A stretch of DNA of 6,651 nucleotides from an uncultured Flammeovirgaceae bacterium. Lineage in GTDB: Bacteria; Bacteroidota; Bacteroidia; Cytophagales; Cyclobacteriaceae. The notes under the pieces were generated by a model that did not search any database, was not told the origin of the DNA, and saw nothing but the letters and a program-made list of their open reading frames with translations. The translations under genes and the position numbers were made by a program. Below, one piece after another: positions 1 through 6,391 of this stretch; position 1 is the first letter of the stretch, and each line of letters starts with the position of its first letter. The stretch spans positions 1 through 6,651 of the forward strand of contig CAKZPJ010000572.1 of NCBI GenBank assembly GCA_937138955.1. Reading direction: 5' to 3'.

Positions 1-559
1 TACCTGTCACCCATAGGTCGCGAGCGTTTCCGGTCAAATTAAGTTTCGCTTGCTCATTTAGTGGTGGAATCACGCTAAGGTCATCCAGTAATCGCTTTTT
101 CTCTTCGTCGCTCAAGGGAAATTCATACGTCCAAATTTCGGTCGTCATATGGTGGGTAGGCCCTTCGTGGGCGGGAACATCGCTGCGGGCTGTCCACAGC
201 GATTTATAGAAAGATGGGTCACGCACCCAGGGTTTTAATACCCGATGGTTAAAGTCGTAGCCATTCATTTCAGCCCATAAAATATGCCAGTCAACCTGCT
301 GCTCGATAGGCCAATTGGTAGTGTCTAAAGCTAATAATTCAGTTTGTAGTTTCTCAAAGGCAGGATACCGCTGTTCAAAGGTTTCGGCGGTATAATCGGG
401 TGCACCCTCGCGCAAGGATGGTTGCTCAAACTCCCGCCATTGGGCGAAAAGGTTGACTAACTCCTGGTAGTTTTGGGGAGCCGAAGGCGAAAAGGGTTTA
501 AAACTGAATAGTGAAAGAAGTAGAGCAGAAACTAAAGCAGTCAGTAAGATTTTTCTCAT
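1..559 (-). CDS. DUF885-like secreted protein, N-terminal part (runs off left edge)
   Basis: This reading frame stays open for 186 codons from an ATG at 557-559 to the window edge, so only the N-terminal part is visible. The protein begins with a basic MRK and a hydrophobic stretch (about residues 4-20), a likely Sec signal peptide with no lipobox cysteine, so export to the periplasm or cell surface is expected. The mature part carries WREFEQP (41-47), GAPDYTAETF (52-61), WVRDPSFYKSLW (111-122) and SDVPAHEGP (126-134). From memory these match the N-terminal portion of DUF885 proteins, large helical exported proteins of uncertain, possibly hydrolytic, activity. The family's usual length is about 550-600 residues, so roughly two thirds are missing, including any C-terminal active site. 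The start is supported by the signal peptide; no Shine-Dalgarno site precedes it. It is divergent from the gene at 852. The family call is from recognised motifs and was not checked by a search. Confidence 0.68.
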   Translation of the reverse strand, partial: MRKILLTALVSALLLSLFSFKPFSPSAPQNYQELVNLFAQWREFEQPSLREGAPDYTAETFEQRYPAFEKLQTELLALDTTNWPIEQQVDWHILWAEMNGYDFNHRVLKPWVRDPSFYKSLWTARSDVPAHEGPTHHMTTEIWTYEFPLSDEEKKRLLDDLSVIPPLNEQAKLNLTGNARDLWVTG

Positions 560-659
560 AGTTGTGTAGAATTATTGAGGGCGGTGAATATAGGCGATAG
601 CACTATGGAAGCCAAACTGAGTAGATTGAATTCACTTTTCTAACTCAACTATCGAGTGC

Positions 660-680
660 CACTTTTTACGAAAAATAGTG
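660..680. repeat. Short AT-rich inverted repeat (hairpin or operator-like)
   Basis: The arms CACT-TTTT (660-667) and AAAA-(T)-AGTG (672-680) pair over eight base pairs with one bulged T at 676, around a four-base ACGA loop. It lies about 100 bases upstream of the minus-strand start at 559 and about 170 upstream of the plus-strand start at 852. It is too far from any stop codon to be a terminator of a visible gene. An operator or a chance AT-rich palindrome are both possible. Confidence 0.3.
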
Positions 681-694
681 TGGTGAGTGTATTA

Positions 695-752
695 TATCAT
701 TCAGGTCTATTGGTAGGTCAGTAATTCTAATTCTGATGGTTGTATCATTCAG
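695..752. repeat. 10-base direct repeat TATCATTCAG
   Basis: TATCATTCAG occurs exactly at 695-704 and again at 743-752, 48 bases apart, between the two divergent genes. The identity stops after exactly ten bases on both sides. A regulator site used twice is possible; 48 bases is near but not exactly a whole number of helical turns. An exact 10-base repeat within about 290 bases is expected only occasionally by chance, but AT bias raises that chance. Confidence 0.4.
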
Positions 753-851
753 AAAGAACATCTTCGAGATTTTTAGCGGTGTGATAATCGTCTAGCAAAT
801 CACTATATTCGTACTATACAAATGAATAGTTAAACGAAACAAATCTTTTTT

Positions 852-2384
852 ATGCGTTTCACCGTCATACTTTTTTTGTCTTGCATCTTTACATTCACTT
901 CTCATGCTGGCTACTCGCAAAGCGGCAATACTTCCCAATCGTACTACGATTTAGTAGTTAACCATTTCACTAAGCGTTTGGCTAACGGAAAAGATAAATA
1001 CGGGAGTAAAACTACCCCTTTTTGGATGTCGAGCCTAAATACTGCGACCGGCGAACATCTTGAGAACGATACTATTCGTCCTGATGACCGCCCCCAGCGT
1101 TTGTATCAGGACCGTCCGGTAGAGGCACCCCAAGGATCGAGTATGTACTGGGATATGCCTCAAGTGGTAGTCGCCTATTATTTATCTGAGAAAACCGGTG
1201 ATGCTACCTATTCGGATGCTGCTGACGCGTATATTCAGGCATTCTTTGAGAATTGTATTGCTAAGAACGGACGGTTTCTTTGGGGCAATCACTTTTACTA
1301 CGATGCTTTTCGTGACTCTACAGTTCGTTTTGGCTCTAACGGCATTACCACGGGAGTAGATTTTGACGAAGAAGAAGCTCGATTGCACGAAATGCGTCCC
1401 ATTGTTCCTTCTTGGCAAGCCCTCTGGAATATTGATCCTGAGATTACCGAAGCAGCTATTCGCTCGGCTATAGACGGACATCTGACCAATCCCGCTACCG
1501 GAGAGTTTAACCGCCACGCTACTGGCGATCGAGGACATGCTTTTTTAGAAGCTGGAGGAGTATTAGTATATAGCGCCGCTTGGCTTTACGCAAAAACGCA
1601 AGACGCTAGTTTGTTGGAAAAAGCCAACCGAATGGCTAACTACAGCTTCTTCAACAAAGGAGCAGAAACCGGGTTGCTGGAGAATAGCCCTAACCAAAAT
1701 CGCTGGGATAAAATATATTCTACTACTGAGGTAGGGTTGTGGGCGCGGGGTTTAATTGAAGCGGCAAACTACGTAGACGAAACTACCCGACAGCAATGGA
1801 TTACGATGGCCGATGAAGCAATGACGGCTTGGTTAGAGTATGGCTTTGACCCTGAACAGCGCGAATATTACGGTATTTTACGAGTCTCGAGTGGAGAGCC
1901 AATTTTTGAAGAAGACTTTCTGAATGATTTTGAAAGTAAAACTGTATATAGCCCTGATAATTACACTTCTTTCTGGGAACCACTTTTTCCGAGGCATGAT
2001 TATCCTATGCCTTTTGCTGAGAGCTGCCTGAAGCTGTATGAGCTAACGGGAAAAGATTATTACAAATCAGCCTGCTACCGATGGATGGCAGCGGTTAAAA
2101 ATGACCTGCCCGCCTGGGATGGTAAGGGCGGCTACGCCGATCTCTACGGGCGGGTAATCCATTTCTTATTGGGGGGACACAAGACCTTCTCGGATGAACG
2201 GTTCCGTATACTGGCCCAAGATGTGGCGAATGAAGCTGTTGAACGGCTGTATGCTCAGGGAATGTTCCGAACGCATACGGGTGAAGATCGCTACGATGTA
2301 GCCGATATGTTCGGTTTTCTAGCTACTTCGCTTATCTGGCTAGAAACCGGAGAAGAACCAAGTATGATGGGAATATATTATTGA
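852..2384 (+). CDS. Secreted alpha-helical barrel protein, putative glycan-active enzyme
   Basis: A 510-residue protein of unproven function. The N terminus is a likely Sec signal peptide: MRF, a hydrophobic core to about residue 16, and a probable signal peptidase I cut after SHA (17-19). Cys11 is too close to the start for a lipobox. The mature part alternates long helices with aromatic, Gly- and His-rich loops, the style of six-hairpin (alpha/alpha) toroid enzymes. Examples are SSMYWDMPQVVVAYYLSEKTGD, split around 97-116, then WGNHFYYD (144-151), HEMRP (179-183), GEFNRHAT (217-224), RHDYPMPFAES (381-391) and a helical C terminus. The WGNH, HE and FNRH motifs resemble, from memory, exported proteins of Planctomycetes and Verrucomicrobia sometimes labelled pectate lyase. 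The family could equally be an unassigned glycoside hydrolase or lyase. Downstream sugar genes support a carbohydrate role only by context. There is no Shine-Dalgarno site, and the leader is AT-rich. It reads intact from start to stop. Confidence 0.6.
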   Translation: MRFTVILFLSCIFTFTSHAGYSQSGNTSQSYYDLVVNHFTKRLANGKDKYGSKTTPFWMSSLNTATGEHLENDTIRPDDRPQRLYQDRPVEAPQGSSMYWDMPQVVVAYYLSEKTGDATYSDAADAYIQAFFENCIAKNGRFLWGNHFYYDAFRDSTVRFGSNGITTGVDFDEEEARLHEMRPIVPSWQALWNIDPEITEAAIRSAIDGHLTNPATGEFNRHATGDRGHAFLEAGGVLVYSAAWLYAKTQDASLLEKANRMANYSFFNKGAETGLLENSPNQNRWDKIYSTTEVGLWARGLIEAANYVDETTRQQWITMADEAMTAWLEYGFDPEQREYYGILRVSSGEPIFEEDFLNDFESKTVYSPDNYTSFWEPLFPRHDYPMPFAESCLKLYELTGKDYYKSACYRWMAAVKNDLPAWDGKGGYADLYGRVIHFLLGGHKTFSDERFRILAQDVANEAVERLYAQGMFRTHTGEDRYDVADMFGFLATSLIWLETGEEPSMMGIYY

Positions 2385-2392
2385 TGACTAAT

Positions 2393-2438
2393 GGAGAAGG
2401 GAGAAGGGTGTACAAGACTTCGGTCGCCTGTCTTCGGT
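2393..2438. repeat. Two adjacent short tandem repeats in the 104-base intergenic gap
   Basis: The unit GAGAAGG is repeated twice without a gap at 2394-2407, within a longer purine run (2393-2408). A little downstream, CTTCGGT occurs at 2418-2424 and 2432-2438. There the surrounding 14-base units (2416-2429 and 2430-2443) match at about 10 of 14 positions. These are direct repeats and do not form a terminator. They could be the remains of a dispersed intergenic repeat of this genome, or replication slippage; the window cannot decide. Confidence 0.45.
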
Positions 2439-2488
2439 AACTTTCTAGCTACAAAAGTAGTTTATCGTATACTAAAACAACCAGCGTA

Positions 2489-3364
2489 ATGGCAAACTAC
2501 ATTCTAGAAAACGATCACCTAACTGCTACGCTCAAAGCAGAAGGAGCAGAACTTACCAGCGTCCGAAGTAAAGCAGATAATCAAGAATACATTTGGCAGG
2601 CTGATCCGACGGTTTGGGCCCGTCATGCACCAGTGTTATTCCCTATTGTTGGACGACTGAAGGACAACCAGTATCAGTTGAATGGCGATACTTACTCGAT
2701 GGGTCAGCACGGCTTTGCCCGAGATCAGAGCTTTTCGGTAATTAATCAGTCTAATACCGAAATTACGTTTGGGCTAACTGCTTCTCCCGAAACCCAAAAA
2801 ATGTATCCGTTCAATTTTGTGTTAGATATTCGGTATACACTTCAGGAGAATGAGCTTACGGTGGCTTATCAGGTAACGAACCAAGATCAAGCTACTATGC
2901 CGTTCTCCATTGGCGCGCATCCGGCTTTCTATTGTCCCACCCAACAAAATCAGCAGTGGGAAGAATACCATCTACGATTTGAAAAGCCGGAAACATTGAG
3001 CCGTCATCTACTGAAAGATGGTCTTAGAAATGGCGAAACGGAACCGTTGCTGAATGATGAAGATGTTTTAGCACTCCACCGACAATTATTTGAGTCTGAT
3101 GCTATTATCTTCAAAAACGTAGATTCTGATTGGGTACGTATTGTACGGCAATCTGATGGTAAACCTTTTGTTACAGTAGCCTTCGCTGGGTTTCCTTACT
3201 TAGGCATTTGGCAGAAGGTAGGAGCCGACTTCTATTGTATAGAACCCTGGTATGGTCTGGCTGATACGGAAGAGGGGCTGGTGGACTTTACTGAGAAGGA
3301 AGGAGTTATAAAAATGTCGCCGGAAGAACAGTTTAATGCCGAGTATCAAATAAAATTTCACTAA
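2489..3364 (+). CDS. Aldose 1-epimerase family protein, LacX type
   Basis: This 291-residue cytoplasmic protein has no signal peptide and belongs to the galactose-mutarotase superfamily, LacX-like branch. Members interconvert the alpha and beta anomers of aldoses; the true substrate of the LacX branch is poorly defined. The features seen are GAELTSV (19-25), YIWQADPTVWARHAPVLFP split across 34-52, VGRLK (54-58), GQHGFARD (72-79), FSIGAHPAFYCP (139-150) and IEPWYG (251-256). His74, His144 and Glu252 align with the two histidines and the catalytic glutamate of galactose mutarotase, so the active site appears complete. Length is normal for the branch (about 290). The ATG follows an AT-rich leader without a Shine-Dalgarno site, and the N terminus has the expected family pattern. 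It lies 104 bases after the barrel protein gene and is closed off by a hairpin after its stop. A role in sugar or uronate uptake is inferred from uxaA downstream. Confidence 0.88.
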   Translation: MANYILENDHLTATLKAEGAELTSVRSKADNQEYIWQADPTVWARHAPVLFPIVGRLKDNQYQLNGDTYSMGQHGFARDQSFSVINQSNTEITFGLTASPETQKMYPFNFVLDIRYTLQENELTVAYQVTNQDQATMPFSIGAHPAFYCPTQQNQQWEEYHLRFEKPETLSRHLLKDGLRNGETEPLLNDEDVLALHRQLFESDAIIFKNVDSDWVRIVRQSDGKPFVTVAFAGFPYLGIWQKVGADFYCIEPWYGLADTEEGLVDFTEKEGVIKMSPEEQFNAEYQIKFH

Positions 3365-3369
3365 TCAGG

Positions 3370-3409
3370 TTTACCTTTTGAGTAAATACTGATAAAAGGT
3401 AAAGTTTTT
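3370..3409 (+). terminator. Rho-independent-type terminator after the epimerase gene
   Basis: TTTACCTTTT (3370-3379) and AAAAGGTAAA (3394-3403) form a perfect 10-base inverted repeat beginning five bases after the stop codon, followed by G and five T (3405-3409). The 14-base loop can fold further (AGT 3381-3383 with ACT 3388-3390). The stem has only two G-C pairs, so it is weaker than classic enteric terminators. Position and T-run nevertheless fit. The near-symmetry means it could also act on transcripts from the other strand, where AAAAGG would be preceded by an A-run. Confidence 0.65.
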
Positions 3410-3432
3410 GTAGCTTAGAATGTTAAAAATTT

Positions 3433-3438
3433 AAGGAG
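3433..3438 (+). promoter_or_regulatory. Shine-Dalgarno-like AAGGAG before the serpin gene
   Basis: AAGGAG lies 11 bases before the ATG at 3450, a slightly long but usable spacing. The other genes here lack such a site, as is common in Bacteroidota, so it supports this start codon. A chance match in a purine-rich leader is possible. Confidence 0.4.
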
Positions 3439-3449
3439 TTACCTGCATT

Positions 3450-4697
3450 ATGAAACTAAAAAGTGGTCGGCCCTGGGCGAGAAGTTGGACAATTTTAGCT
3501 ATCGTAGCACTATGCTGGGGTTGCCAGAAAGATGGAGTACAGCCCGAAGCTAAGCTACCTACGGTTAGAGAGCTTTCTAACGAAGAGCAAGAGTTGGTGC
3601 GGTCAGTGAATGATTTTGCCTTCGACCTTGTCCGTCAGGCTACCAAACAGTCGTCTGCTCAAAATGTGTTTTTATCGCCTCTCAGCGTAAACTTAGCCAT
3701 GAGTCTGATGCTTAATGGCTCAGCTGAATCTACTCGAGATCAGCTTTATCAGTCCTTGGATTTTGAGGTACTTTCACCACTGGAGATTAACAAAGCTTAT
3801 AGCGAGTTTATTCCTTTTTTACAAGAATTAGACCCTGAAGTTAGTTTCTCGCTGGCCAATGCCATTTGGTATGATCAGCGCCTGTCGATTAGTCCTTTCT
3901 ATCAGAATATTCTTCTGGCGTATTATAATGCTCACGCTATTGATCTAAATTTTAGAAGTAAGCGAGCTACTACGGTCATCCAGAAGTGGGTAGAAAATCA
4001 GATGTCGCACAAATTATCCCAACCGCTTACCTTGTTAGACTCTCGGGCTAAGCTGTACATGACCAACGCGGTGCAATTCAACGGAAAATGGGCTATGCCT
4101 TTTCGGAAAGAGTTTACTCGTCCTTCCGAATTTTATTTACCCAACGGCAATAGCATTACGGCCGACATGATGTACGCTGACCAAGCGGAGTACCGTTTTC
4201 ATCAAACTGAGTTAGCCTCTTACATCGATATACCCTACGGGAATAAGCAATACAGCATGACTCTAGTTATGCCTAAGACAGAAGATAGTTTACATCACTT
4301 AGCCAACTCTTTAAATGCGGAAAAGCTAACTTCTATTTTAGCCGCTGCTGATACGTTAGAGCAAGGTTTATACTTGCCTAAATTCGCCATCAATTTTCAG
4401 TCATCCTTGAAAAATATGCTTTCTCAGTTAGGAATGGGAATTGCGTTTCAGGATAGTGCCAACTTCTCCTTATTCTTCTCAGAGGCCAATCAACAGCCGC
4501 ACTTAAACGATATGTTACATCAGGCTTCCATTGAAATTGGCGAAATTGGGGCTAAAGCGGCATCACTTACATCTACGCTCTCGGTAGAAAATATGGCTCC
4601 TTCGATCCGGATAGATCGCTCTTTCCTGTTTTTTATTCGGGAGCAACACTCAGGAGTGATTTTATTTGTGGGAGTACTAACAAATCCTGTAATTTAG
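3450..4697 (+). CDS. Serpin family protease inhibitor, probable lipoprotein
   Basis: A 415-residue serpin, a suicide inhibitor fold that traps serine or cysteine proteases. The N terminus is basic, then hydrophobic (about 13-24), ending in WGC with Cys25 as probable lipidated residue. The lipobox is irregular (Cys at -3, Trp at -2), so lipidation is likely but unproven. Conserved blocks in order are NVFLSPLSVNLAMSLMLNG (72-90), NAIWYDQ (137-143), NAVQFNGKWAMPF (206-218), MTLVMPK (270-276), LYLPKF (307-312) and LGMGIAF (327-333). The serpin signature I-R-I-D-R-S-F-L-F-F-I is at 386-396, and the C terminus is FVGVLTNP. Shutter residues Ser76 and His357 are present. The reactive-centre loop starts at Glu365 (P17) with Gly367, Ala368, Ala370 and Ala371. 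This is close to the inhibitory hinge pattern, though Ala replaces Thr or Ser at P14 and Leu sits at P9. Counting from either end puts P1 at Glu380 or Asn381. It follows a terminator and precedes uxaA by 41 bases. Target proteases are unknown. Confidence 0.93.
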   Translation: MKLKSGRPWARSWTILAIVALCWGCQKDGVQPEAKLPTVRELSNEEQELVRSVNDFAFDLVRQATKQSSAQNVFLSPLSVNLAMSLMLNGSAESTRDQLYQSLDFEVLSPLEINKAYSEFIPFLQELDPEVSFSLANAIWYDQRLSISPFYQNILLAYYNAHAIDLNFRSKRATTVIQKWVENQMSHKLSQPLTLLDSRAKLYMTNAVQFNGKWAMPFRKEFTRPSEFYLPNGNSITADMMYADQAEYRFHQTELASYIDIPYGNKQYSMTLVMPKTEDSLHHLANSLNAEKLTSILAAADTLEQGLYLPKFAINFQSSLKNMLSQLGMGIAFQDSANFSLFFSEANQQPHLNDMLHQASIEIGEIGAKAASLTSTLSVENMAPSIRIDRSFLFFIREQHSGVILFVGVLTNPVI

Positions 4698-4738
4698 CTG
4701 CCTCTTTTAATAGGCAACCAAAGCCCTTTTCTATCCCT

Positions 4739-6391
4739 ATGCAACCACGAGTTCTTCGTATTCATCCGAACGATAACGTTATCGTAGCTCTAGATCAGCT
4801 AAATGCTGGCGAGAAAGTCCAGCTCCAATCTGATATTTATGAGATTCGGCAAGATGTGCCTCCTAAGCACAAGTTCGCTCAAGTAGATTTTCAGCCAGGC
4901 GACAACATTACGATGTACGGAGTGCGAGTAGGCAAGGCAGTACATTCTATTAGTCAAGGTGAAGTAATTACCACTCAGAATATTCATCATGATGCTGAGA
5001 GCTACCATCTGCGTGAACAGCAATACCAGTGGCAACCGCCGTCAGTAGATTGCTGGAGAGAAACAACGTTCGAGGGATACCACCGAGCCAATGGAAAGGT
5101 AGGAGTAGCTAATTACTGGCTGGTAATTCCTTTAGTATTTTGTGAGAACCGCAACCTCCAGGTAATGCGTGAAGCTCTGGTGAAGGAACTCGGTTATAAC
5201 CGTTCGAGAAGTCATCGGTTCGATGTGCGGACTCTCGTTGACCAGTATCGAGCTGGAGCTACTCCAGATGATCTGCTGGCGGCTCCCATTGCCCTGTCAA
5301 ATGGCTCTTCGGGGCAGCACCGAACATTTCCAAACGTAGACGGTATTCAGTTTCTTACGCATGAGGGAGGTTGCGGAGGCACTCGTCAGGACGCTCAAAC
5401 CCTGTGTGCGCTGTTTGCTGGATATATCACCCACGCTAATGTAGCGGGAGCTACGGTGCTTAGTTTGGGCTGTCAGAATGCTGAGGATAAATTACTGCTA
5501 GAAGAGATTGAAAAGCGGGATGCTAACTTTAATAAACCACTCCATATTCTAGAACAACAGCAAAGTGCCTCGGAAGAAGAATTTTTGGCCGAAGCAATCA
5601 AAAAGACTTTTGTAGGTCTCACTGAAGCTAATCGGTTGGAGCGAAAACCAGCACCACTCAGTAAGTTGGTAGTGGGGTTAGAGTGTGGGGGCTCCGATGG
5701 TTTTTCGGGTATTTCGGCTAATCCAGCGGTAGGGCATGCGGCTGATCTATTAGTTGCTTTAGGGGGCTCAGTGATTCTATCGGAGTTTCCGGAACTGTGC
5801 GGAGTGGAACAAGAACTTACCGATCGCTGTACTGATCGAGCTACTGCCGAACGTTTTATCAACTTAATGCGTGCGTATAGTCGTAGAGCCGAAGAAGTAG
5901 GTAGTGGATTCGATATGAACCCTTCCCCTGGAAACATTAAAGACGGATTGATTACGGATGCTATTAAATCGGCCGGTGCTGCTAAGAAAGGAGGCACTTC
6001 CCCAGTGGTAGATGTACTGGATTATCCTGAACCAGCAACCAAGCCTGGTTTAAATCTACTCTGTACTCCCGGCAACGATGTAGAATCAACTACTGGTTTG
6101 GCCGGAGCCGGAGCTACTGTGATTTTGTTCACTACTGGCTTAGGTACGCCTACTGGAAACGCGGTAGCACCCACGCTGAAAATAGCTAGCAATGCTACAT
6201 TAGCTAAACGGATGAGCGATATTATTGATATTAATGCCGGTACGGTAATCTCAGGAGAAGATACGATTGAGAGTAAAGGAGAGGAAATTCTGGACTATAT
6301 CATTCGCACGGCTCAAGGTAACTATACCCCTAAAGCAGTCCGCTTAGGTCAGGATGATTTTATTCCTTGGAAACGAGGAGTTTCTCTATAA
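4739..6391 (+). CDS. uxaA: Altronate dehydratase (EC 4.2.1.7)
   Basis: UxaA dehydrates D-altronate to 2-keto-3-deoxy-D-gluconate, a cytoplasmic step of D-galacturonate catabolism; the family is iron-dependent. The 550-residue protein has an N-terminal SAF-like domain (about 10-85) with KHKFA (43-47), then the large altronate/galactarate dehydratase domain. Seen there are THEGGCGG (207-214), LSLGCQN (241-247), GLECGGSDGFSGISANPAVG (313-332), GSGFDMNPSPGN (388-399), LLCTPGND (440-447), LFTTGLGTPTGNA (463-475) and a C-terminal FIPW (541-544). It is about 55 residues longer than E. coli UxaA (495). The extra length probably lies around 140-205 and is, from memory, usual in Bacteroidota. Galactarate dehydratase (GarD) is the main alternative, but overall arrangement favours UxaA. 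No uxaB or uxaC is nearby. It begins 41 bases after the serpin stop, with a weak 5-base-pair hairpin between them, so co-transcription is possible. Its last six bases overlap the convergent kinase gene. Confidence 0.92.
   Translation: MQPRVLRIHPNDNVIVALDQLNAGEKVQLQSDIYEIRQDVPPKHKFAQVDFQPGDNITMYGVRVGKAVHSISQGEVITTQNIHHDAESYHLREQQYQWQPPSVDCWRETTFEGYHRANGKVGVANYWLVIPLVFCENRNLQVMREALVKELGYNRSRSHRFDVRTLVDQYRAGATPDDLLAAPIALSNGSSGQHRTFPNVDGIQFLTHEGGCGGTRQDAQTLCALFAGYITHANVAGATVLSLGCQNAEDKLLLEEIEKRDANFNKPLHILEQQQSASEEEFLAEAIKKTFVGLTEANRLERKPAPLSKLVVGLECGGSDGFSGISANPAVGHAADLLVALGGSVILSEFPELCGVEQELTDRCTDRATAERFINLMRAYSRRAEEVGSGFDMNPSPGNIKDGLITDAIKSAGAAKKGGTSPVVDVLDYPEPATKPGLNLLCTPGNDVESTTGLAGAGATVILFTTGLGTPTGNAVAPTLKIASNATLAKRMSDIIDINAGTVISGEDTIESKGEEILDYIIRTAQGNYTPKAVRLGQDDFIPWKRGVSL

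Larger units (their letters stand above)
560..851. other. Divergent intergenic region between two secreted-protein genes
   Basis: This 292-base AT-rich stretch separates the two divergent start codons and must hold the promoters of both genes unless they are transcribed from further away. No open frame of note, tRNA or other RNA gene was seen. It contains a 10-base direct repeat and a short AT-rich hairpin, listed separately. TATATTCG at 804-811 (plus strand) and TATTTTTC on the minus strand at 670-677 each differ at one position from the Bacteroidota -7 element TAnnTTTG. Neither has a TTTG-type -33 element at a suitable distance, so no promoter is asserted. Confidence 0.6.

Noticed and set aside
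804..811. TATATTCG as a Bacteroidota -7 promoter element for the gene at 852
   Set aside because: It is one mismatch from TAnnTTTG, and no TTTG or TTG lies at a fitting -33 distance; such matches are frequent in AT-rich DNA.
882..884. Cys11 of the barrel protein as a lipoprotein cysteine
   Set aside because: It is only eleven residues from the start, inside the hydrophobic core, and the -3 to -1 residues do not form a lipobox; SHA at 17-19 is a better signal peptidase I site.
1182..1538. 118-codon minus-strand open frame inside the barrel protein gene
   Set aside because: It is antisense to motif-bearing coding sequence, with no recognisable domain or start context.
2438..2445. TAACTTTC as a -7 element for the epimerase gene
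   Set aside because: It has one mismatch to consensus and no acceptable -33 element, and it sits in a locally repetitive stretch.
4699..4716. TGCCT/AGGCA hairpin between the serpin gene and uxaA as a terminator
   Set aside because: It has only five base pairs and no T-run after the stem; the structure is too weak to call.
5473..5997. 174-codon open frame on the minus strand inside uxaA
   Set aside because: It is fully antisense to strongly conserved UxaA sequence, is rich in Ser and Pro as reverse-frame shadows are, and shows no domain.
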